Below, one piece after another: positions 55,516-64,000 of a DNA stretch of 64,000 nucleotides. The translations under genes and the position numbers were made by a program. Every line of letters starts with the position of its first letter. Position 1 is the stretch's first letter. This stretch comes from Schistocerca nitens (Eukaryota > Arthropoda > Insecta > Orthoptera > Acrididae). The DNA lies in NCBI RefSeq assembly GCF_023898315.1, contig NC_064621.1, forward strand, positions 124,161,521-124,225,520. The letters run 5' to 3'. Under the pieces are notes generated by a model. It was given only the letters and a program-made list of their open reading frames with translations, was not told where the DNA came from and ran no database searches.

Positions 55516-58400
55516 TTTCTTTGTATCTGTTGATGTTATGTGATCTAAAGGGTTGTAGAAGTGGTTATGAAATTGCAGTGGTGTAGCCGATGTATTTATA
55601 TGAGTGATTGCCTTGTGTATTTTGCTAGTTTCTGCTCGTTCTAGAAAGAATTTTCTTAAATTGTCTACCTGTCCATAATGTAGGTTTTTTATGTCGATAA
55701 ATCCCCTTCCTCCTTCCTTTCTGCTTAATGTGAATCTTTCTGTTGCTGAATGTATGTGATGTATTCTATATTTGTGGCATTGTGATCGTGTAAGTGTATT
55801 GAGTGCTTCTAGGTCTGTGTTACTCCATTTCACTACTCCAAATGAGTAGGTCAATATTGGTATGGCATAAGTATTTATAGCTTTTGTCTTGTTTCTTGCT
55901 GTCAATTCTGTTTTCAGTATTTTTGTTAGTCTTTGCCTATATTTTTCTTTTAGTTCTTCTTTAATATTTGTATTATCTATTCCTATTTTTTGTCTGTATC
56001 CTAGATATTTATAGGCATCCGTTTTTTCCATCGCTTCTATGCAGTCGCTGTGGTTATCCAATATGTAATCTTCTTGTTTAGTGTGTTTTCCCTTGACTAT
56101 GCTATTTTTCTTACATTTGTCTGTTCCAAAAGCCATACTTATATCATTGCTGAATACTTCTGTTATCTTTAGTAATTGGTTGAGTTGTTGATTTGTTGCT
56201 GCCAGTAGTTTTAGATCATCCATGTATAGCAAATGTGTGATTTTGTGTTGGTATGTTCCAGTAATATTGTATCCATAATTTGTATTATTTAGCATGTTGG
56301 ATAGTGGGTTCAGAGCAAGGCAGAACCAGAAAGGACTTAATGAGTCTCCTTAGTATATTCCACGCATAATCTGTATTGGCTGTGATGTGATATTATTTGA
56401 ATTTGTTTGGATATTAAGTGTGGTTTTCCAATTTTTCATTACTATGTTTAGGAACTGTATCAATTTAGGATCTACTTTGTATATTTCCAATATTTGTAGT
56501 AACCATGAGTGGGGTACACTATCAAAAGCTTTTTGGTAATCAATGTATGCATAGTGTAGCGACCTTTGTTTAGTTTTAGCTTGATATGTCACCTCTGCGT
56601 CTATTATCAGTTGCTAGTTGCTCTTTACATCCTCGTGCTCCTTTGCAACAGCCTTTTTGTTCTTCATTTATAATTTTGTTCTGTGTTGTATGTGTCATTA
56701 ATTTCTGTTTAATGACTGAAGTTAATATTTTGTATATTGTTGGTAGGCATGTTATGGGGCAATATTTAGCTGGGTTCGCTGTGTCTGCTTGATCTTTAGG
56801 TTTCAGATAAGTTATTCCATGTGTAAGTGTATCAGGGAATGTGTATGGGTCTGCAATGTAACTGTTAAATAATTTAGTTAGATGTGAATGTGTTGAGGTG
56901 AACTTCTTTAACCAGAAATTTGCTATTTTATCATTTCCAGGGGCTTTCCAATTGTGAGTAGAATAAATTGCTTGGGTGACTTCATGTTGCAAAATTATCA
57001 CTTCAGGCATTTGTGGTATCATCTTGTATGTGTCTGTTTCTGCTTGTATTCACCGTGCATGCCTGTTATGTTGTACCGGGTTTGACCATATGTTGCTCCA
57101 GAAGTGTTCCATGTCTGTTATGTTTGGTGGATTGTTTATTTTAATGTGTGTGTTATCTATTGTCTGGTAAAATTTCTTTTGGTTTGTGTTGAATGTTTGG
57201 TTTTGTTTCCTTCTATTTTCACTTTTTTTGTATCTTCTGAGTCGTTTGGCTAATGCTTGTAATTTCTGCTTCTTTTCGTCTAATTGCTCCGTCGCTTCTT
57301 GTTGTGAGATTTTACCTAACCTTTTTCGTTTTTTTTCCGAGATTTCATTTCTTATAAATTGTGTTAGCTGTCCGATGTCTCTTCTCAGTTTTTCTATTTT
57401 GATCTGTAGCCTGTGTTGCCATGCTGGTTTGTGGGTTTCTTCTGTGTGTTGGTTGGTTCTGATCTCTGCCTAGTGTGTATATTTAGTGTAGTGAGTGCTC
57501 CTATATAAACCAGTAGTTGTAACTCTTCCATAGTTGTATTTTCATTTATTTTGTTGTGTATGATTGTGTTGATAATTTTTATTGTTGTTTCGACTTGTGG
57601 GTTATTTGGTGGTCTATGAAAGAATGGTCTAATGTCTGTATTTGTGTCTTTGTATTCTGTATATGTTAGCTGAAATTTTTCTTCTATATCTAACATGTGT
57701 GTCACTTTGTGTTCTATTTGTGCTTGTTCTGGTGGCTGTCTTAAGATTTTGTTTTCCTCTGATTGTTTAATTGGTGCGTGTTGTGCTTTGTTTGTTTGCT
57801 CTGGGATGTTTGAGTCCGTTACTGTATTTTCTTCTTCTTCTGATTGCACATTATTTTGTTCCAGTATTTGTTGTACTTGTTGTTTGATGTTTTCTAATCC
57901 TGACTGGGGCATCCTGTTATTTTTTATTATCACACAGATCTGATCAGCTAGTTGTTGTTCTGTTAAAAATTTTAATTCTGGGTATCTGTTAATAAATGTT
58001 GTGTATACTTGTGATCTGTATCCAGTTTGTTGGTTCCTAGGTTTGTTGCTTGGTAATAACAGAACATGAGGTGTCGATTAACTTCATCTGACCATCTCAT
58101 CCTCTGTCTTTGTTTTCCTTCTAGGGTGGTTGCAGGAAGCATATCCTGCAAAACACCTTTATTTGGATTTAATTCATTTTCCAGTTGGCTAGCAGTGTCA
58201 TTACCATTGTGCGCGGGCATAGGGTTCAAGCGTCGTCCCCGACCATGACGGCGCTTGTCCGAGGCTTCTTTAGTTCTGTCCTGAGCCACCTAATCACATT
58301 AAAAGGAGGGTTAGCCCTATTAGTGGTTTGTTCTTTTCGTTGCCTTTTACGACTGGCAGAACATACCGGAGGCCTATTCTTTTCCCGGGCCTCCACGGGG
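55516..58400 (-). pseudogene. R4/Dong-like LINE, 5' UTR, N-terminal and RT half
   Basis: On the minus strand from 58400: structured 5' end, then a basic N-terminus with a Myb-like MRWSDEVNRHLMFCYY (about 58095-58045), a Gln/Glu-rich spacer (57930-57400), RT boxes NWKAPGNDKIANFWLKKF (56965-56910), YLKPKDQADTANPAKYCPIT, INEEQKGCCKGARGCKEQL, YIDYQKAFDSVPHSWLL (56545-56495), a TAA stop at RGIY.GDSLSP (about 56350), LLYMDDLKLLAATN (YMDD, 56230) and a thumb to YNPLDHITSTDTKK (55560-55520). No apurinic endonuclease is present. It complements the C-terminal half at 52212-53064; a single insertion split by inversion is inferred. Confidence 0.85.
58332..58400 (-). promoter_or_regulatory. 5'-end RNA pseudoknot and hairpin motif of the R4-like LINE
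   Basis: On the minus strand: CCCG/CGGG stem with loop tggaggcc; ggaggcc pairs with ggcctcc (7 bp) after the spacer aaaagaata; then cggtat, hairpin TGCC...GGCA with loop agtcgtaaaa, then aacgaaaag. Same layout and same unpaired bases as I-C 44665-44735 but different paired bases. Confidence 0.6.
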
Positions 58401-58430
58401 ATTATTATTATTATTATTATTATTATTATT
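58401..58430. repeat. (ATT)n at the R4/LINE-J junction, 5' side
   Basis: Ten att units between the R4 5' end and the LINE-J endonuclease frame. Complement of the (AAT)n at 53065-53110. Confidence 0.95.
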
Positions 58431-59330
58431 TATTCTTACTGGTTTTTGTGGAAAGGCCTCTTCAAAGTGGTGGATCATTTTGTCAAGAAATATGTTGAAT
58501 TTCATGTTGACATCATTGGCTGTGTACATCTCTGTCCACTTTTCTTTACTAAGGAGGGCATTTAGCATGTTCAAGTTCTCTTGGGTGAAAAACCTTCGTA
58601 AAGTTTTAGGTGGGACTGGGTTTGAGGTATCTTTGCTAACATCGACCTTTAGAATGACAGCTTGGTGGTCGCTGAATCCTGCATTGTATACTTCTAGAGT
58701 TGGGTTAAGTTTATTTCTATTTGCAAAAATTTGATCTAGAGCTGTCTTGGATGTGTGTGTTATTCTAGTGGGCTCGTTTACAAGGCCATGCAGATTATAA
58801 GTTTTTGCAATGTTAATCAATGTTTCCCTGTTTCTGTTGTGGGTGAGAAAGTCTATATTAAAGTCACCACATATAATCACATCCTGTTTCCTCTGACTTA
58901 TTTTGGATATAAACAAGTCCATTTGTAGCAGAAAATCATTAATACTACTGGAGGGGGGACGGTAGATTGTAGCTACAATTAGATTTAGATCTGTAAGCTT
59001 TATGGCTGCACATTCAAGGATCTTACCTGTTCCTATTTCCTTTAGGGTAGGAAGTGGGCTATATTCAATGTGTTGTTTGATGAAGATGGCAACCCCACCA
59101 TGTCCGTCATTTGATCTGGAGTAGTGTTCACACAATTTGAAGTTGGGTAGTGAGATTAGCTTAACCACATCAGTGCAGAGCCAGTGCTCTGCTAGGCATA
59201 CTACTGAGATATTAATGAGTTCACTGGTCAGCAAAATTCTTAAGTTATCAGTTTTGTTGCTCAAGGATTGGACATTGTGATAATAGATTTTCAGGTCTGA
59301 GTGGGGTTTACTCAGGGGGCTCGAAGTCAT
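58431..59330 (-). pseudogene. LINE-J endonuclease half
   Basis: A 300-residue open frame: IYYHNVQSLSNKTDNLRILL (EN start), VVCLAEHWLCTDVVK (catalytic Glu), DGHGGVAIFIKQHIEYSP, ATIYRPPSSS, IICGDFNIDFLTHN (catalytic Asp), GFSDHQAVILKVD (SDH), then KMIHHFEEAFPQKPVRI before the (N)n run made by the triplet repeat. It is an apurinic-type endonuclease of a Jockey/CR1-group LINE. The next residues of the protein (NKSWITPAIK) are at 53116 on the other strand. Confidence 0.9.
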
Positions 59331-59690
59331 ATTTACTGTGTCATTGACCTTTAGTTTAAATTGTGCTGTATTCCAGGTATGTTGACTTCTGAGCAGTTGT
59401 GCTGGTTCTGTTGGTCGTCCTTGGCAGCCATCTCATCTTCCAGGTGGGCCTGAAAAGTATCCACATGCACTTCACACTGTTGAGGCATCACATTGACGTT
59501 TTGGAGGGATGTCTCAATAATGTTCACCATCACATTATTGATCCTTTCAGGTTCCTGACCTTTTTGATGGGTCAGGGGGTTTGTGTTTCATCTCTGTGAC
59601 TTCGTGACCCATTTGTCTAGTGTAGTTTGCACAGTATGGCCACTATTACTCTTTTTATTTCCCATCTTGTTTGTCTGTATCCAATTGCTT
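59331..59690 (-). mobile_element. LINE-J 5' region
   Basis: Upstream of the endonuclease frame. A short frame (59533-59351) rich in Gln/Asn/Glu may be the end of ORF1. The exact 5' end is uncertain (between 59610 and 59690). Confidence 0.5.
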
Positions 59691-60960
59691 ATTAGCGTCT
59701 GTTTGTAGCTGCAGACTACCTCTGATGGGTCAGTGCCATTTCTTTTCAACTAGACTATGACAAATGTGAATAACAGCATCAGGCCATGGCCATTACAGAC
59801 TTACTGGAAAAAGATTCCACCAATCTTTGCATAAGGTGGTAGACAGTTCCAGGGACTAACACACAGGTATTATGTGATGTGTCCCAAAACAGAATTCGGC
59901 TACTATTTCCCACATCCATGCACCACACAGTTTTAAAACAGTTGACAGCCTGGTGCACCACAGGGTTAGGCAAGCAGTGCAGTTCATCACTAAACATTTC
60001 GTTTGACTGAAGAAAAAAAGAGTCAGACCTGGGTACAGGCCTGTCTGGTGTGCCGGTGCAGCAAATTTGATGATCATACACATGCTCAACTAGGTCACAT
60101 AAATATACCAAGAACATGTTTCTGCCACATGTGTCTAGACCTTGTAGGTAACCTTCTGGAATCAAAAGGGTACAGATACTGACTATCAATTATCGACAGA
60201 GTTTTTTGGGTAGAAGCAGTCCCAATAAAAGCCATAACACCAGAGGCAATAGTTTGCCCATTTATAGATGCTTGGGTAGCTTGATTTGGCAGCCATGAAA
60301 TGATAATGGTGGATCAGGGATGACAGTTTGAATCTGCACTATTCAAGTTGCTCTGCAACCTCTGAGGCATTACATGCAATTGTACAACTGTGTACCACCC
60401 TCAGAGTAGCAGGTCTGTCAAGAGGTGGCTTGCAACTCTCAAGGCAGTACCTGTGTGCCACGGAGGGCTGTGGATGGAAGATTCACCTTGCGTTTTACTA
60501 GGCATTCACATGGCATTCACAGAAGACATACATGAATCACTATAAAAATATTGTGTGGAGAATCCTTCATCTTTCCAACAGAATTTGTTCTACCAACCTA
60601 GCCCCTAGAACTAAGAGACTTACCAGCGCTGGTCCTGCAGGTGAAGAAGATTCAGGCCAGCTTTAGAGCTACCCTAATCAGGTCCACACAAAGTTTTAAA
60701 ACATGACTCTCACACATTTGACATTTCACTCACCAGAAAATCAACTATGGTCACAAGAAGTCATCTAAAGCCTTCTTTGCAAATGCACAGCTGTGTGTGA
60801 TACAGATGACAACTTGTGTGGTCACTTACCCATCAACATGCAGACAGACAACCCAAACCCCAAGGCACAGGTCATCGTCATATGTAACATGCAGTTTTTC
60901 AATTCAGAGAACATCAGTGTGAAGTCTGTAGAGAATGACCTGATAGTGGATGGCTATGAT
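59691..60960 (+). pseudogene. G2 connector and integrase
   Basis: G2 resumes: ADYL.WVSAISFQLDYDK (59710-59765), ITDLLEKDSTN, VPGTNTQVLCDVSQNRIRLL (59846-59905), a decayed H2C2 region, integrase core IDRVFWVEAVPIKAITPEAI (60190-60250), MIMVDQG.QFESALFKLLCN (60304-60355), YHPQSSRSVKRW (third acidic position reads Lys-Arg), VLLGIHMAFTEDIHES and FIFPTEFVLPT (60570-60600). Many stops. This places the right part of the Gypsy element that began at 43900. No 3' LTR is recognised. Confidence 0.8.
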
Positions 60961-61002
60961 GACTGTTATGCAACTGCTGATGGGCAGATTCCTTGTCATG
61001 CT

Positions 61003-61017
61003 ACACACACACACACA
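61003..61017. repeat. short (CA)n run
   Basis: ctacacacacacacacatc. Confidence 0.8.
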
Positions 61018-61131
61018 TCAATTACCAAAGAACATCAGCTATGTGGCTGTATCTTCACATTTGTCAGCAGAAAGTATACTTACTATCAAAGCCCCAAAGG
61101 AATCACAACAACCACCACCACATCAGACTGC

Positions 61132-61133
<2 letters not shown>

Positions 61134-61207
<74 letters not shown>
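61134..61207. repeat. (AG)n microsatellite
   Basis: About 36 uninterrupted ag dinucleotides. Open frames across it (Glu-Arg or Ser-Leu repeats) are artefacts. Confidence 0.98.
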
Positions 61208-61211
<4 letters not shown>

Positions 61212-62629
61212 ATAGTCACTTTCTACAAGAGTCTGGGGGGGTCTGGGGGCTATGTGAAACACAAATTTCCCAGTAGTAACACCACTATCCTCACATAAGA
61301 CAATAAAAACAAATAGCAGAACCATAAGTTTTAGGAGCTTCTAACCTACTCATGTGATTGTCTCCATGTACATCTTCTAATCTTACCCTCCCACACTTAT
61401 CACTATTAAAATTCTCTGTCTATAAAAGTTTATAAAGCTTGAAGAGGCATACAACATATATAAAAGAAAACTTTTTACTTATTTTCATTGTCTCATTGTT
61501 GTTGGCTCCAAGTCTTGTTGTGTCTAGGGGTACATTCTTGAAGCTGTAAGTTTTATAATGCTGCGGCTTCTTGTTGAACTGAATAACTGATCAAGATTTG
61601 ACTGCTGCTAAGAATATCTGCTTATTTTATCCCATTCTTTTATATCACACCAACTTCACAATTTCACTTCAAAACACTAATTCACATTGTTGTTGACTAA
61701 GCTAGAAATATACATGCATTTTCCTCAGAGGCATGCCCACTACTGCTTAACATTCTGCAGTACTCACAAAAAATCCAAAGAGTTTACAAAACAAAAGAGT
61801 TTACAAACATTCTTGACAACAGAAGAATCATCATCAAGATATAACATTATTATATAAATGCGTATGGAAATAAATTTAATAATTAGCATTAGATTTTGGA
61901 ATTAATAATATGAATTTTAAGTGTACTAGAAATGTCATAATTTCAAATATTTTTAAAAGAAGAGCGACTTTAACTGTACGTACAGAGTACTAACACATTA
62001 ATTTCTTTTTACATATTTTAGCCCAAAACATAACACATCGTATACAAAATCATATGAATTTCATTCAGTTAAACAGCCGAGAATGTTTACTTATACGCAA
62101 ATTGGTAGTAGACAAGAGGAAGGTGACCAATTACAATCTTCTGTACTATCCAATGGACTTCAGGCAATAGTGCTGTATCTACATATTGCTTAATGCCTGT
62201 CTTATGTAAATAACCACATAATCAAAAGATTGTGCAGTTTTTTATTTTTTTAATTATTTCCTGTTTCCATCAGTCTAAAAGAATTAAATTTGGTGTCAGT
62301 TAACATGATATGTTGTGATCCATTTCATATGTTGTGTCCTTCATATGTCCGTGCTGCAATATTTTTAATCATCAGATCTACAGTAAGATGTATGGTGTGT
62401 ACATCAAAGATCAGTAAAAAATAAAATAAATACTATTTACATGTAATATTTGACAGTATTTATGAACATGAGTGCTTGTATTTTTTTATATCTTTAGAGT
62501 CATTTGCTTCTACATTTTGTTACTTATACTAATGTTAAACATCAGTAAAAATCTTATTTGCTGACAGAAAAGAAAATTTTTGTTTATATTCACATAAACT
62601 GAAATAATATTTGTTTCTGATATTTGCAG
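61208..62629. other. AT-rich host intron, 3' part
   Basis: No repeat or coding signal seen. It ends with a splice acceptor (ttgtttctgatatttgcag, 62611-62629) at the protease exon. Confidence 0.6.
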
Positions 62630-62797
62630 GTAAAGTTTATTGATATTCCTCAAAGTTTCCAAGGGGCATCTATGGCCTATCATGATGACATTGCTGTACT
62701 GGTCATGGATTCCCCATTTCCACTAACTGAGATGATTCGTCCTGTGTGCGTGGACTGGGATGATCTTTACTATGTTGGACCAGGTGATAAGGGACAT
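62630..62797 (+). CDS. internal exon of a trypsin-fold serine protease
   Basis: 168 bp, 56 codons, phase 0 at both ends, bounded by an AG acceptor (62628-62629) and a gtatgt donor (62798-62803). It encodes VKFIDIPQSFQGASMAYHDD then IAVLVMDSPFPLTEMIRPVC and VDWDD...VGPGDKGH. HDDIAVLVM contains the catalytic Asp of the chymotrypsin-family triad; RPVCVDW is the following strand. The VCVDW and GxKGHV endings resemble insect modular (LDLa/CUB-type) serine proteases that act in haemolymph immune cascades, but one exon cannot settle which. The codon after the donor reads in-frame stop, supporting a real splice junction. Neighbouring exons (His57 upstream, Ser195 downstream) are not in the visible sequence. 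The only host gene piece in the window. Confidence 0.85.
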
Positions 62798-63106
62798 GTA
62801 TGTTGAACCCAGTAAGGAAAGAACTGGTGATGTCTTACTTAGCTGTAAGACAGTGAAATTAAATGTGCACCATGAATTTATTATTACTTGATAGCGTGAT
62901 CAGTTTATTTGGCTCTCCTAATAGTGCAGATTATGACTAGATGTATAACACTATCATGTCCATAGGAACATAGTAGAATGCCTTTGCACAGTTCTGTATT
63001 AGTAACACATACAGAAAAATTGGTAAACAAATCCACCTATCAGAGTACTTCAAATTAATACCTGTCAAACAATGGTAACTCCAGGTTGAAATATCAGCAA
63101 TGTAAT
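62798..63106. other. host intron sequence
   Basis: Begins with the protease exon's splice donor. No other features seen. Confidence 0.6.
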
Positions 63107-63478
63107 GAAAAGATAGATTGCTACTTACCATGAAGATGACCTGTTAAGCTGCAGACAGCCACAACTATAAGATGCTTACACATTAGCTTTTGGTGACAGC
63201 ATTTGTCAGAAAAGGAAACACACATTTTCATTCACACAAGCAAGCACACCTCATGCACACATGACCACCATCTCTGGCAGACTGGATGGAGGGAATTCTG
63301 ATCTGAGCTGCCAGATGTGGCTGTCATGTGTGCTTGAGATGTGCTTGCTTGTGTGAAGAATGTGTGTGTTTCCTTCCTGATGATGTCATGGCTGAAAGCT
63401 AATGTGCAAATAACTTTTAGTTGTTCCTGTCTGCAACTTAATGTGTCATCTTTATGATAAGTAGCAATCTATCTTTTC
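63107..63478. mobile_element. foldback MITE with about 55-bp inverted ends
   Basis: gaaaagatagattgctactt at the left and its complement aagtagcaatctatcttttc at the right continue inward with similarity over about 55 bp (gaagatgac...aagctgcagacag vs ctgtctgcaactta...gtcatctt). No ORF. No clear TSD. Non-autonomous DNA element in a host intron. Confidence 0.8.
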
Positions 63479-63589
63479 CTTACGTTGTTAAATTAACAAT
63501 TGTGGTATATAAAAAGAAAGCCTAATGAAAAGTTATATTAATAATTGGAAAATCTAACAACACAAAATCTGGGATGAAATAACAGTATG

Positions 63590-63960
63590 ATTATTAGGAA
63601 AGATTGTTACTTCCATAGACAGGAAGTACTGAACAGCAAAAAGACACATTTAATAGTAGACTGTTGGGTTTTAATTCTCAGATGAAGTCCTTTGTCAGGT
63701 GGAGAATCACATACACACATTCATACATTCACAGGTCACACACACATGGCCATTGTTATCTGCAAGTGCTGTTTCTCCAATGGGGTGAATGGTGACCTTG
63801 ACTGGGAATGAATAGGAGAGAAACAGAAAAAGGGAAAGGGCTGTGACAGTGAGTAGAAAGGACAAATGTCTGGAGAGGGAGCAGGGAAGATAGACAGGTA
63901 GATGGACTAGCGAATGTTGATGCCAGGCTGCTTCTGAAATGAAGGATGTATTTAAAAAAA
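63590..63960. mobile_element. possible MITE-like repeat
   Basis: The 'tcagatgaagtcctttgtcagg' and 'acacacatggccattgttatctgc' strings resemble a repeated foldback family in orthopteran introns, from memory. Ends not resolved; the sequence runs to the window edge. Confidence 0.3.
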
Positions 63961-64000
63961 AAAGAAAAAAAAACCTGTTTTTGGAGGGTCGGAGGGAAGA

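Noticed and set aside
55279..59690. 21-bp TSD for LINE-J
   Set aside because: The best match between flanks (gcaa...gacaaatg) is 13 of 21 positions and the 5' end of LINE-J is not fixed, so no TSD is claimed.
59779..60189. 136-residue minus-strand open frame
   Set aside because: Plus-strand translation of the same DNA gives Gypsy connector and integrase motifs (VPGTNTQVLCDVSQN, IDRVFWVEA), so the minus frame is a shadow.
60950..61325. Glu-Arg or Ser-Leu repeat proteins
   Set aside because: Produced by the (AG)n microsatellite at 61134-61207 with no conserved flanking domain.
1..64000. CRISPR arrays, operons, bacterial genes
   Set aside because: Splice sites, SINEs, LINEs and Gypsy elements show animal nuclear DNA; no regularly spaced repeats or prokaryotic gene organisation occur.

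Overview
The window is insect genomic DNA and almost entirely transposable elements. Several repeat families match my recollection of repeats common in locust/grasshopper (Schistocerca-like, Orthoptera) genomes: a tRNA-derived SINE ending in an 'agccatttgaaccatttt' tail, a CR1-like LINE whose 3' end starts with ctacatctac motifs, and long 'accaaccaacc' LINE/SINE tails. That identification is from memory, not a database search. The only host coding sequence I can defend is one serine-protease exon at 62630-62797 (+), so most of the window is probably intronic or intergenic DNA around that gene.

Layout. 1-1500: AT-rich DNA with little recognisable. 1519-1719: SINE with perfect target-site duplications (TSDs). 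1890-5570: three Penelope-like element (PLE) pieces in opposing orientations, with hammerhead-ribozyme-like remnants. 5970-8680: degenerate SINE and LINE pieces. 8681-10100: hAT (ZBED5-like) remnant. 10163-10940: two tandem tRNA-derived SINE units. 11002-38530: one minus-strand CR1-like LINE (LINE-C) split into three blocks by a 5-kb LINE with two open ORFs (LINE-K, 11865-16909) and by an 18-kb nest (18660-36700). The nest is an I-clade LINE (I-A) split by a Gypsy element (G3, 20112-34153), which itself contains another I-clade LINE (I-B, 21624-27332), a SINE (29171-29418) and a terminal-inverted-repeat DNA transposon (30960-33622). 39062-43619: a scrambled Gypsy (G1) carrying an inverted SINE pair. 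43900-60960: a plus-strand Gypsy (G2) interrupted by a nearly intact I-clade LINE (I-C, 44663-50812) and by a minus-strand Jockey/CR1-like LINE (LINE-J) that had received an R4/Dong-like LINE in an AAT run. A later 3.3-kb inversion (52212-55515) flipped half of this nest. 61130-64000: microsatellite, host intron, protease exon and a foldback MITE.

The elements do not form a pathway. What the window records is a relative insertion chronology (LINE-C before I-A before G3 before I-B and the DNA transposon; LINE-C before LINE-K; G2 before LINE-J before R4 before the inversion) and several molecular events that can be read at base level: TSDs, an apparent template jump, an inversion with 8-bp microhomology, and CGA-to-TGA stop decay. 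The most novel signal is a predicted 5'-end RNA pseudoknot plus hairpin shared by I-C and the R4-like LINE, two different LINE clades, with covarying stems.
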